Source of the DNA: Neelides folsomi
Lineage: Eukaryota; Arthropoda; Collembola; Neelipleona; Neelidae
Direction: 5' to 3'
Assembly: GCA_034687125.1 (NCBI GenBank)
Contig: JAQGBZ010000234.1
Location: forward strand, 34,679 to 98,678
DNA: 64,000 nucleotides
In this document: piece after piece, positions 1 through 11,711 of the stretch
Layout of the letters: the number at the start of each line of letters is the position of its first letter
How positions within the stretch are numbered: position 1 is the first letter of the stretch
The notes under the pieces: generated by a model
What the model was told of the DNA's origin: nothing
What the model saw: only the letters and a program-made list of their open reading frames with translations
The model's database searches: none
Made by a program: the position numbers and the translations under genes

Positions 1-1757
1 ATCCCGCCAAAAGACAAAGAAATCCCGTAAATCAAAGTCATTTTGATAAAGAAATTCCCTTTGTTTTTCTCCTCCTTTCACCCTCAATTTCACTCACACA
101 GTTTGGGTTTTTTTTCTTCTTTTTTCTCTTCGCTCTTGGCCTTAATTAAAACTTGGCCTTTCAAACTCAAATTTATTCTCCGCCATTTTAGATTTGCATT
201 AACATTAATATACCAATTTCATTTACAGTTGTATGATATTACACACAACTGTATTATTTATAATGTATTAAGGTCGTAGGTCAATTAAATCGTATAAAAG
301 CGGGATTTTTGAATTCAAATAAAACTGTTAAAGCATGACATTGTTAGAATTTACTAAAGAAGAATTTTTAATTAAATTGGATTGGATTTGACATTTGACT
401 CACAAAGTTTCGAGTTTGGTCAAATTGTTCCAGACTCCAGTGATGAATTGAACTTGGCTTCCACTCAAATCCCTGCAAGAAGGAAAAAAAGATCTTTACC
501 CCTTTGAACTCCCCCGACCGCCCAATTCCTGTGAACATCCCCATAAAGGAAGATAAAAAGGAAAGTCGATAATGTACGGATTTCCTCAATACGTCTTTTG
601 ACCGTTGACGCGACAAGGATGAAAAAATTCCCATGAAAGAAACTAAATGGAATGTCACTCATTTAATCTTTTTCCCTTCACAAAAACTTTATCCCTTCCA
701 TTGGGTCAAATTTCCAAATAATAAAAAAACTGTTGCGTTTTTTCACTAAAAAAACTGCTAACTTAAAACTAAACTAAAACTTATTTTACGTGTTGTTAAA
801 ATTAGTATTCTAGAATTTTACGCCAATAAATTTAACATAAAATATTTAACTATAAATTGAGTTCTAAAATAAATTTTAGATTTTGTTTGATTTTGAGATG
901 ATTTTAAGTAAAATTGAAGGAAATTGAAAGCTTTGCAGTTTTTTTATAAAATGTGGAACGTGATTTTTTTTAAATTTCTTTATTAGAAGACAACTCTGTT
1001 GGTTTTTCGTGTTTGGTTGAGTAAATAGTCGAAGTGAACATCGGGTGAATAAAAAGGAAGGAGGATGAAAAGTTGATCTCATAATTCACGTCGGCGGGCT
1101 GTGGGATTTGGTAGGTAAGCTCAGATCCCCAAATACTCATTTCTCAAACCAAGGACCATCCCAATGGGACACAAAGCCATAAAAATATGACAATTCGCTC
1201 ACTCATTCCTATCCACTCAAAAATGTAAAAACGGTGAGAAAAATCTGAAAAGAAATTTAACTTTAATTGCAATGAATTTTATAAATTATAGAATTAATTG
1301 AACTCATAATAAATTTAATCAATTGTGAAAGCTAATAATTAATCTTCATTTTTTCATAATTGAAAATAATCAAATAATCATAATCATAATGTCAAATTAT
1401 AAAATATGACTTTATATACACAGATTTTTATAATTTGACATTATTCTAATTCCAATGGAATGAATAAAAGTGAACCAAAATAGTGAATTTGTTATTTGTG
1501 CCATTTCTCGGAAAATAAATTTGAATTTAAATTGCGGATTAAATATCCCTTGAAATTTAAAGGACTTTTTAAAGGCTTTTAAAGGACTCTCTCAAACTTT
1601 ATGGATTCCAATAAAGAAGTTGAGAAAAGAAACTTGAAGCCTTCAAAAAATGTTTTCTCTTTCTCCTATTTTTCTTTTAAATGTAACACAATACTTTTAG
1701 AAGAAATTTAATTCGATTTAAATATTTCACATTTTTTACATTTTTGTCTATTAATAA

Positions 1758-1789
<32 letters not shown>

Positions 1790-3090
1790 TCTTTATGTAA
1801 ATATCGAACTTAATGTTAGTAAGTAATATATTACTATATTAATCGTATGTTACTTAAATATGATACACTTCCCAATGTGATTTTAATATTCTTAATATAC
1901 TGCACTTTTGTATGTACCATAGTAAGTATGTACAATAGTATTTACATAGAATACATACAATATATGTTTGGTACTATTGTCATGTTATATTTTAAAATGC
2001 GATGAAAAATATTAAAGTGAGTTTGGTATTTTGAATCCATTAAAGTGTGCATTAGATGTAAATTTGTTAAATTTGAAAGGACCCTTACAGAAAGCGGAGA
2101 TCTCTTGGGAGGAAGTCGAGTCGGGAGAGAATTAAATTATGACAAAAGATCTTCGTCCCACTGCAGTGGCACTTTCCCTCTTCACCATTTCGCTCTCGCC
2201 GGAAGTCATCTGGAGCATTTGAAAACCCATTAGAAATTAATTACTCACAATAATTATCCAATCACATTCAGATTTTGGTCAAAAAACCTACACATTAAAA
2301 CCAAGTAGTAAATTTTGAGATTTTTATCATGAAATTTTTTCTTATCGTTTAATTTGGACGATTTAACCTTAACTTTTAATTTCAAGATTTCAAGTATGTA
2401 AACTACCTAAGTAGGTATGTGTTTTTCGTTCAATAAATTCATGATTTTTTCAGTTTTTAATTTTTATATTTCCTCCAATTTAACATTAATATAAGAAAAT
2501 AAGCTAGAAAGATTCGGTATAAGAATTAAAGAAGAATTGGGAAGAAATCTATAGAAGGAATAATAAAAGAAATTTAATAAGGAAAAACTTTTTTATCTCA
2601 TCTCTTTTTTTGTGTGTGAAATGATCGGATATGATAAATTTCCTTTATGGAAATGACGGAGATTCCTCTTTAACTTTCATTAGCGCATCCGCCGTTCTTA
2701 AAATCTTTCTTTGAAGTTGCTTTGAAGGGAAATTCCCTTTGTTCTCCAAACTCTTTTACCATCATTTTAATTTCCAACCCTCTCAATTATGGAATGAAAA
2801 TACCACAATAAGCTCCATTACATTCAACCTCCAAATTAACACAATTAAAATTAATTATTATTTAACTTAAGATTTTGAGTTAAAGAAAATGCAAACATTT
2901 GCAGGTTCTGTTGTCGTCGTCAGCTCCGGGTCTTTTCTTGAAAATTGAATCCCAAAAATTTTTGTCGTGTTTATCCTCTGGAATTAATATAATACATTAA
3001 ATAATATTATAGTTAAAAATTTAATTAAAATTTTACGGTAATTAAAATTTAAAAAAATTTAAAAGTAATAAATGTTAATTAAAAGTTAAA
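1..3090. other. Non-coding region, no gene supported
   Basis: AT-rich sequence with short unconnected ORFs only. Slightly GC-richer islands at about 470-620, 1080-1180 and 2070-2230 could be untranslated exons or regulatory DNA, since a donor-like GGTAGGTAAGC motif lies near 1110. None carries a convincing protein motif on either strand. The (AT)14 run inside is listed separately. Confidence 0.5.
1762..1789. repeat. (AT)14 microsatellite
   Basis: An uninterrupted AT dinucleotide run of 28 bp in intergenic sequence. Confidence 0.95.
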
Positions 3091-3302
3091 TTAACTGCAA
3101 TTATCTTCATCAGATCCAGTCGGACAATCTTTTTTCCCATCGCACATCAACGCTTGCGGAACACACAAAGCTGTCAAAGTTCCATTTCCTTTACATTGGA
3201 ATTGTCCAAGAGGGCAAGGTGAGTTTTTGCCATCACTTGCTTTCCACCTCTCTTCCGAACTTTGACCAAGAAATCCTTTAACTTGAAAGGTTCCACAAGT
3301 TC
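3091..3302 (-). CDS. Terminal exon of an LDL-receptor class A domain protein (partial)
   Basis: This exon follows an acceptor (TTTAATAG) and ends at a TAA. It encodes about 70 residues closing with an LDLa module: six cysteines in the order [16 protein letters not shown], and the calcium-binding acidic signature [16 protein letters not shown]. The loop between the second and third cysteines (KGNGTLTAL) is longer than usual. LDLa modules are extracellular, so the whole protein is probably secreted or membrane-bound. The upstream (higher-coordinate) exons could not be found with confidence, so the full gene, its signal peptide and its function are unknown. It could also be a decayed single-exon fragment. 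Confidence 0.7.
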
Positions 3303-6300
3303 CTATTAAATTCAACCAAGTTTAAGTTAAGTTAAGATGAAAGTTATTTTTATCCATATAGATCGGCTTAAAAGTTTGATAACTCAATCTTATGTTAAGG
3401 AAAGGATTTTATCAAACTTTACAAATTCAAACTGATTTACTTTACAGCGCTAATAAAATGCAAAATGAAATAATTGAGTTAAATTTGGAATTTAAATAAC
3501 CACAACTTTGTCATTTTTATTATGGAAAACGAATTTAAGAAAATTTACATTTTACAACTACAGAATGCCAATTCTAAATTCTATGCGAATATATTATGGA
3601 TATAAATATTATGGTTATGGTATTTATGTTATGTAACTACTTTATGTAATGTAGCTAATAAAACATTTAAATAAACCTATTTGGTTCCATTTCTGTGAAA
3701 TTGAACCAAATGTCAAAAATGTATGTTTTGTGTTATTTGCGAAAGTAAATGAGTTGTGTGGTTGAAGCAATCAATCATTTTCACATAAATTATGAAAACT
3801 GTTGTTAAAGGAAGGAGTTGCGTGAGCGAAGGGATTTTTCACTTGTATTAAAATCCCCATTTTAATCCTTATGTTTTCCTTCACACGTTCTTTCTCTTAT
3901 TCAACCAGTGAAATGAAATCGAACAATCAACCACGAGCTTATAAATACAAAAAGTCCATAAATACAAAGTTGTAAATTGCACGAAGGAATTTTCTCTCTA
4001 AATACCTTTAGGATTTTCCTTCCAAATAAACGTGATTGTAATTGATGGCGGATGTTTTGTTCAATTTTACAAGACCTCATGTTGATCAATTTAAACAATT
4101 CCCAGTTGAATTATATGGACATGAAAATCCATTGTGTACTTATAAGTAATATGTATATATGTACAGGTATATATGACTAATTATTTGAGCAATTCATTTG
4201 ATATAAAATTTTGCATTTTTTCAAAGTTCATATAACATATATACATTAATATTGATTCCTTTCCAAAAATCATTAAAGTCAAACCTCATTATTTTCCAAA
4301 ATGTAAATTAACTTTTTCAGCTTAACTTATTTAAACAATAATTAACTTATTGACAAAAGAAATGAGGAAACTTTTGATTTGTTAAACTGTTCTCAATTTG
4401 TATATTGAAAGAAAATAATGGAAATTGGGAAATAATTACTTTTAGATACACAATGAAAGTTTTAGAAAGAAATGTTTTAGAATGAAAAGAAATTCAAGGA
4501 AAATTTCGAAATTTACGTAAATTAAATTAAGACTCAGCATAAGTAATTACTTATGCTGAGTCTTGGTGGGAGAAAAGAATGAAAGAAGTGAAAGAAAATG
4601 TAAATGTGCGTACATCTATCTGTAAAGTTAAACTTTGCCAAGAGCATTTAAATTGCATATTGACTTTGGTCGCCCAATTAATCAAATTGATCGTTCAATT
4701 GACTTAAACTTTGGAAACTTTTAACTTCACAGAAAGAAGAGAAAACAAAATGAGTCTGCTTTTAAGGAAATGAATTCATTTAGGTAACATAACATATATA
4801 GGGTACAATATGCCTGCTATACTTGTGCATCTACTGCTATATTTTATGTATATTTTTATACCGGTGAATATTTTATATTGTCCATTAAAATGGAATAAAT
4901 TGAATTATGAATTTTTAAATTATGAAGTTATGAAGTTAAAAGGAAAAAAACTTACCAATAAGGATCCAAATTATAAACATCTTTTCCATTATCTTTACTA
5001 TTTAAAAATTTTAAATATAAATTAACCCAAAATTTTTTAGTTAACGATCATTAAATTCATTTTCACTTTTCACTAAAACGCTGAAAAGAACGCTGATTAA
5101 ATTTTCAGAATTAATTTTTTTAAAAGTTCAATTAAATTTTAAGGTTAAAATTTTAAAGTTAAAAGACAATTATTTTAAAGTAATTCAAGCACTTAAACTT
5201 TAATAGTTTCATTCAGGATGAGCTTTAATCCAACGTTGGTTTATGGCGTCTATGGGAGAAGCGGAGTGTTAGGAGTTTGCGGAACGACTAAATCACTCTT
5301 GTCGGATCGGGGAGAAATGAAGGAAAACCGACGCCTTTGAGTCTCAATGTGAAACCAACTGGCTTTAACAACAACAACAACTTGACAAGAATCTTAAAAG
5401 GGAATTCTTAAGACCACCCGCACACTTAAATTAAGGAAATCCGAAGGAAATTCCCCTTTGAGCCTTTCATAATTAAATATCAACTTAAAAGCGTTCCTTT
5501 TATTAAATTTAGGATTAAAATATTCGTTCATATTATCAATATAAAAAAAATTATACATAAACTCATGATTTAACATTAAAAATTATTTTAACAAAGTTTT
5601 CAAAATTAAAATTATTTGACTATTTAATTAAACTTATTCTTTAATTAAATTTAGCTTGGATGGACCGTTTTCGCAAATGCTTTTTGAGCAATTTTCTCAA
5701 CCATACATGTGCGGCTATTTTCTCATCCTCCTTCCCGAGTTAATTCAAACAATGACTTTTACATTTTCCATTTTCCAACTTCTCAATATTTTCGACAATT
5801 TTAACCTTAATTAAAATTACCAAAGCCTTAAAAATGTAATAATTAATTTTAAATTATGATTGAAGTGACGGTAAATAAAATTCATTTAAAGTAGTCGACA
5901 TTTTTTTTATAGAAAGTCAATTTCATGAATTATACTTTTTGCGAGTAAATGTGCTAATTTAATTCAGGTGTTCAGTTTGTGATTTAACGACAAGGACAAT
6001 TCTTGGATTTTGGTTAAGAAATATTTAAGTTGAACTTTAGATAGTTAATCCAAATCTTTAATTTATTTAATTCTCTTTAATCGATATATTATATTTAAAT
6101 TGAATCCAGTTAGTTTCAATTCATTGCTTTAAAATTGACAGCTTTCTATATATTAATCCATTTATACTTAAACTTTTACTTTCAACCATTCCATCTCGAT
6201 CTCTGCGAACACAATTTAATTTATAATTTAATATCAATTTACGTAAATTAATAAATAAACGTGTCTTTTATTTATAATCAAGTAACAATTTGAGTCATTG

Positions 6301-6511
6301 ACGTTAAAAACGGACATTTTCTTGTTAAATCAGCTTTAGATAAAGAAAAATGATAAAGTTATAATTGTAATCCCAGGTTATTTTTAATCTTTTTACATAC
6401 CTTTAAGTATAAATAAAATTAAGGCTAAAATTTTGATTTTTTGATACTTTACGGTTTTTACTAATGTTAAAGCAAACTTTGGGGTTAATATAATTTTAAT
6501 TAAAAAGAACC
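3303..6511. other. Intergenic / possible long intron of the LDLa gene
   Basis: No coding exon is supported here. It contains a 36-bp perfect palindrome (4529-4564) and a GC-richer island at about 5220-5370 with no open frame worth calling, which may be a promoter or 5' UTR for a neighbour. Upstream exons of the LDLa gene would lie in this direction on the minus strand but were not recognised. Confidence 0.5.
4529..4564. repeat. 36-bp perfect palindrome
   Basis: AAGACTCAGCATAAGTAA (18 bp) is followed immediately by its exact reverse complement, with no spacer. The arms contain GACTCA/TGAGTC, which resembles an AP-1 half-site core. No coding context surrounds it. Confidence 0.95.
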
Positions 6512-9500
6512 ATGAGGGGAACTTTGGTATTCGACAAATTAAATGACCTCATTTATTTAAACTGCGATTCAAAATTTGTCCTCCATGTGAAAAAACTTGC
6601 AGAGGCCCAAGGAATTGTCCAAACTTCTGCTCAAGATGTAAAAAAATAAAGGATTTTACCAAACTAAATTATTATACAATGAATTATTTAATAATTACAA
6701 TAATTAAATTTTATGTATTAGGGGTCGAAGGATTCGCTTGATCGTAATTTGCTCGTTCAGCTTTTTGCTCCGCTCGTCACTTCCCAGCGTTTTATGAGAG
6801 AACAATATGGAAATCCATACACTTCTGTACAATGCGAAGATGGAACAAATATTGTCTTCCAAGACGTAAGTTTAAATAATTGTTCCTAAATTAATAAAAT
6901 AAATTATCTTCAACAATAACCATAAAACCAATAAAACTTAATTTATCATGATTATTTACTTATATAAAGATTAATTTTAAAATAATTGTTTGGACTTTCA
7001 ATTAATTTTCAGTTTATGGGATTTCTATTTCTTCGTGTTGGAATTGAAGACACAAGTTTTCTTCGACGAGTCATTGGAATTACAATTACAATAGTCATTT
7101 ACATTTGTGGACCTGATGTTTCTCTGTAAGTTCAATTTTACAATAAATATTCAATTTAATTAATTAAAGACCAATTTGTGGTCAAGGTCCAGATGATGGG
7201 TAAAAAACGGGCTACTGTAGCCCGAAACAGGCTATGGTAGTCTGAATTCGGGCAACGATAGCCTGAAAACGGGCTATGGTAGCCCGAAAACGGGTTTTGG
7301 TAGCCTGGATAGTACTTTATAAAAATGGCATTGTCAAGATAAACAAGTTTTCGGGCTACATTTCAGAATTGGGAAATTTTAGCCATTTTCGGGCTATTCA
7401 GGATATCAAAGCCCGTTTTCGGGCTACCTCGGGCTACCATAGCCCGTTTTCAGTTTATCGTTGCCCGTTTCGGGCTACCGTAGCCCGTTTTTTACCCATC
7501 ACCTGGACCTTGACCAAAATTTATTTCTGATCTGATAGAAAATTTGGTATTTAATTTTAATTAATTTAAATATTTGATTTTAATTAGATTAAAAGCTTCT
7601 CGGAGTCATTCTGATCTTCTCGATGGTCTTTTGTCCACATGGAATTCCCTTTACCATTCCGACCAATCTTTCCTGATCGAGGCCGTTGAGCAAATGAACA
7701 TCACGACCCAGCTCGGTTCTTCGATCATGAAGTCTCTTCAGTTGATCTCCGGCAAAGGCGGAGTTCCCCAAGTCCAAGGGCTTTTAATTGGAGAGACAAA
7801 ATTGATTTCTTGGTTTTCGACCCGCGGATGTCACCAACTCGGCCCTCAAGACATTTTATTCCTCATCATTTTGGCAAACAACCTTTGGCCCTCAGCAGCA
7901 CCCCCAGAGGACAAAAAGTCAAAGATGAAATTAAGGGAAGAAAAATGGAACGAGAGGCATAAGGCCGGAAGTTCAAAATCAACACAAATCCAACTACCCA
8001 AAATGGAGGATTTAAACAATGGAGAATCGTTTAAACAATATCTTGTGCTTTTTAAATCTGAAATTAATTTTTTACCTCATTTGGTTCATATTGGGAAACT
8101 TCATGAAGGACTTTTCCTTTTTCTTATTTATCCAGTAAGTTCAATCATTAGTTAATTTTTAATAATTTATTTACAATAAATGATTAATTTTAATTTTAGT
8201 GAAATTTAATAATATAATAATTATCTGTATTATTTAGGTATTTAAATTTTTAATGACTTTTTAATTATTAATTTAGCCCCCAACGAGTCAACTAATGACG
8301 AGTCTTTCGTACCTTTATCAAATGACCTCCGAGTTCCATGCAAACGACCGGGAAGTTTTACGCGACAAACAGTATTTCGAAGTCATCGAGGTCCAAACAA
8401 AGAAACTGTTGGATTTAATGAAAAAAGCTAAAAACATCGTTTTAAGGACTGAAATCATCACCCGGTTTGAGAAATTCAAAGAAGGATTTTACAACTATTT
8501 GAAATCAAAAGACCCGCTGTCGGTCCAAGTCTCCCCATTGGTCGAAGCACTCAAAGAAGGATTCCGCTCTTATTTTGCACCCAAAGGGGGAAATCAAATT
8601 CCCAAAACCATCGAAAGCCTTTGGAAGAAAATTGTCCAAGATGGACAAGGAGAGGAATTTGGAGGATTTGGGAAAATCATACGATCAAAAGTTTTACCTT
8701 TGATTGGGAAAGGCCAAAGCCCGAATTCGGTTCTTATAAGCAAGTACCTTGAAGAATTCCCGGGACTTGTTCACTTTATTTATGTAGAAAGAAATCGCCA
8801 TTTTGTCATCGCTCCGCCTTTGGACAACAATCCGAATGAAAGTGTCAAATTGAAAAAGTCAAAGGTAAAAAACCATTAAAAACTAATCTATACACTTAAC
8901 AATAATTTTAATTTTTAATATATAACATATTTAATTGTAACATATTTAAATTTAACATATTTAACATTTTTAATTTAATAATTATTTTATCTAATAATTA
9001 GATCTGGTCCATGGTCAATTTCGCTCGGGAGCATATGAAAGAAGGTCATTTCACACTAATGTGGAGAGACAGTGCATTCAACTATGCTTATTTCTTATGG
9101 TTCGAAGATCAATCCGTAAGTGGAATAGACGATCACTATTTTAAAAAATAATTAATTAATTAATAATTTCAATTAATCTAATAATAATTAATCTAGGTAA
9201 ATTGATATTTAAATGGATATTAAATTTAATTATTAATTAATCTGGTATTTAAATTTTGTTCAAGGGTTCATCAATTCGTGCCAAACAAGCTTCATCTCTT
9301 CCCTGGGACGGTTGCACAATTCCTGGCCTTCTTTCTGGCGATTTCTATAAACGTTTACTCCAAGAGCGTTTTCCTGGGGTTGAATCAACCAAAATCAGAA
9401 CACTTGAATTATTTTGTATTCATCTTGGTCTCGCGACTTCTTCATGCGTTCTCGAACATTCTAAAAGACTTGCAACGACAATTTATGAAGTCACAGGCAC

Positions 9501-9525
9501 AAATTGCGCACTTGACCTTTTATAA
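6512..9525 (+). CDS. HPS1: HPS1, BLOC-3 subunit (Hermansky-Pudlak syndrome 1 homologue)
   Basis: Seven exons (6512-6637, 6722-6865, 7013-7125, 7588-8134, 8277-8864, 9002-9115, 9265-9525) join in phase to about 630 residues; human HPS1 has 700. The diagnostic block is YLEEFPGLVHFIYVERNR at about residues 463-490, nearly identical to vertebrate HPS1, followed by the FYFLWFE-like block (NYAYFLWFEDQS) and a C-terminal GLLSGDFYKRLL segment matching the vertebrate GMLGGDYYRKLL. In known systems HPS1 pairs with HPS4 as BLOC-3, the exchange factor for Rab32/Rab38, in making lysosome-related organelles such as pigment granules. The N-terminal half is a longin-like region and is more divergent. Intron 3 holds a long inverted-repeat element. 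An AATAAA lies at 9602. The gene ends 334 bp from the convergent minus-strand gene. Confidence 0.93.
7179..7516. mobile_element. 338-bp foldback/MITE-like element in HPS1 intron 3
   Basis: The ends are long inverted repeats: TGGTCAAGGTCCAG... on the left and ...CTGGACCTTGACCA on the right, continuing inward through TGATGGGTAAAAAACGGGCTAC for roughly 120 bp with a few gaps. The arms are built from reiterated GGGCTAnnGTAGCCCG-type units that are themselves palindromic. The base composition is GC-rich against the AT-rich intron. There is no transposase ORF, so it fits a non-autonomous foldback element or MITE. A target-site duplication is not clear. Confidence 0.85.
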
Positions 9526-9859
9526 AATAAAATTTCCAATATTTCCATTAAACTCAATGGAATGATCAAATAATGAGTTCAAATTGATTTGTTTCTATTT
9601 AAATAAAATTACAATTCTAATAAATAAATAACTATTAAATTGAACCCACACGTTTTTTTATTTCCATTTTGCACTATTTATTTATTTTAGCAATTTGTCA
9701 CAATATTCGATTTAACAAAAATAATTAAAATTTTAGTATTAAAAAATAATAATTAATATTGGAAAATAATAGGTAAAAATAATAATTTAACAATTCTAAT
9801 ATAAATTTAGTATAATAGGAGATTAATTTAATTTAATATTTTAAACTTTAATTGATGAT

Positions 9860-11320
9860 TTAAACTGGGAGTACAAATTTAAGGATGTGAGGTTTTTGAT
9901 AGAAAATTCCTCGCAATTCTTTTGCCTTTGTTCCTAATCGAATGTAGAATTTAAACGTGACGGATTTTCCTTCTTCGGTCACAGTGATAAAATGAAGAAT
10001 CCCATCACTCTTAAGGAACAACCGAGTCAAGTCAGGGTCGAATTTTGACACATCGATGAGGAGAACAACATAGTTCTCGTCGAGCGGATAATCAAAGAGA
10101 TAAAAGTGGAAGGAAGAAAGTCGAAAGAAACCGCGGTTTTCAACAACTCGACTCAAATGATCATCACTTTTATTCAAAATCTCAAATGGCTCGTATTTTG
10201 CCAAATCCATTTCAAACCTGTTCGAATCCAAACAAGAATTAGGAAAATGTATAAAAATAAATTTTGTTATTAATCATTAATTTAATTATAATAATTGATT
10301 TAATCCTACTTATTAATTTAATTCTAATTATTATTTTTAATTACACTTTTTCGTGTGGTTGCAAATTAATCCGCTTCATTCCTCTCTTCATTTCTCTGAC
10401 GCATTCTTTAGTTTCGCCAATTCCTTTATCTATTGTATCGACAAGGAATGTGACCTGGGCTTCTTTTAGTTTTCTGCTTTTTTCCGCCATGATTCGTTCA
10501 TTTTCGGCATCATCGTCTTCGAGTGTAATATTGTGACATTTGAAGATCTCTTGAACAATTGTGTGCGAATAATCATGAAGTTTTGACCTGACCAAATGAA
10601 ATTACTAAAATCACCGTACAATTTAAATAAAATAATATAATAAATGAAAATAATTAATCTATATCTTGTAGATTAAACAAAGTATCGCGACTGTAATAGT
10701 AAAAATTAAAAATCATAACTACTCTTGAAAACATGGCCCTGCAGTTGATCTTTTGGTCAATGGTGACATTCTGAGTCTTGGAACTGAAAGATGTTCTTTG
10801 GCTTGAGGGGTCAAACCCGTGTCAACTTTAGCTTTAATTTGACTCATACGAATTCTGTCCTTCACTGCAGCACTTTTTAAATGAATAAATTAAATAATTT
10901 AGCATTAAAATTTTACAAATACACTCTGTAGTTAAATAATTGATTTAATTAATCTTACGATGAATTTGGGACTGAAACTGGTCGTCCTCCTTTGAGTCTA
11001 ATCATACAAGTACAAAGACATGGATATTTATGTTCAGGCTCTGTGGGCCGATGTTGATGAAGACTAAATGACCAATGGTGGTCCCACGAAGGTCGTCTTG
11101 TTCTCGGATCGGGATATCCGATTTTTCCCCCGGCATCTTCATCGTGGGCGGGAGTCCGAAAGCTAAATCGCCTTGAGAGAATTTCTGCTCGGTCGTAGGA
11201 AGATTTGTGGGTTTTGGGTTTAAAATAATCTTGGTACATGTGAGGAGCAGCTTTGACCATTTCTTTGATGACTTGCTTTCGGACCTCGTCCAAACTGACC
11301 GATGTTTGAAAATCACCCAT
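9860..11320 (-). CDS. Uncharacterised 370-residue protein
   Basis: Four exons (11320-10959, 10872-10723, 10587-10345, 10217-9860) join with matching phase-2 junctions to 370 residues starting MGDFQTSVSLDEVRK. I do not recognise the family. The N-terminal third is basic and rich in Arg/His/Pro/Trp (RTRRPSWDHHWSFSLHQHR). The middle (about 175-250) is charged and probably helical. The C-terminal 120 residues alternate beta-like hydrophobic stretches (FHFYLFDYPLDENYVVLLIDVSKF, cited here as the core of that region). There is no signal peptide or membrane span, so it is probably intracellular. It is convergent with HPS1 and lies upstream-to-downstream of UNG on the same strand without overlap. The third donor (AAAGT|GTAATT) is needed to keep frame. 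Without it the last exon would look like a separate gene. Confidence 0.8.
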
Positions 11321-11711
11321 GATGACTCCCAAACGTTTAAAATAACTTTTTAATAATACTTGGAATTTTGAATTTAATTTTTTAACTTTTAATTTTTAAT
11401 CGATTAAAAATTAGTTTCTTTTAAACTTTAAGAGAAAATTCGTTTAAATGTCATTTTTTCCATAGTGTCTTTTAAATCTTTTCTTTAATGTTCAATGAAT
11501 TCCCTTTGGCCATGGTATTGATGCAATTAAAGTCCAAGGAGGTTAACAGGTAAAATTAATATATTTAATTATTTAATTAAACATCAAATATTTAATTTGT
11601 TTAGTGTTAATAACACTATTTTGATGTTAGTAAAATAAAAATTAAATTGATACAAAAAAATACAATCAATAATATTTGTAATTAATATAAAATCACAAAT
11701 GGAGAGAGAAA

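Noticed and set aside
2045-2233. 62-residue plus-strand frame
   Set aside because: No motif, no splice context, and GC content alone is not evidence of a gene.
7276-7530. 84-residue plus-strand frame with repeated Ala-Arg-Phe-Arg-Ala
   Set aside because: It lies within the inverted-repeat element and HPS1 intron 3; the apparent repeats come from the palindromic DNA units.
9860-10231. C-terminal exon as a separate 123-residue gene
   Set aside because: It starts at a non-ATG codon after an acceptor and joins in phase to the upstream exons through the GT|GTAATT donor.
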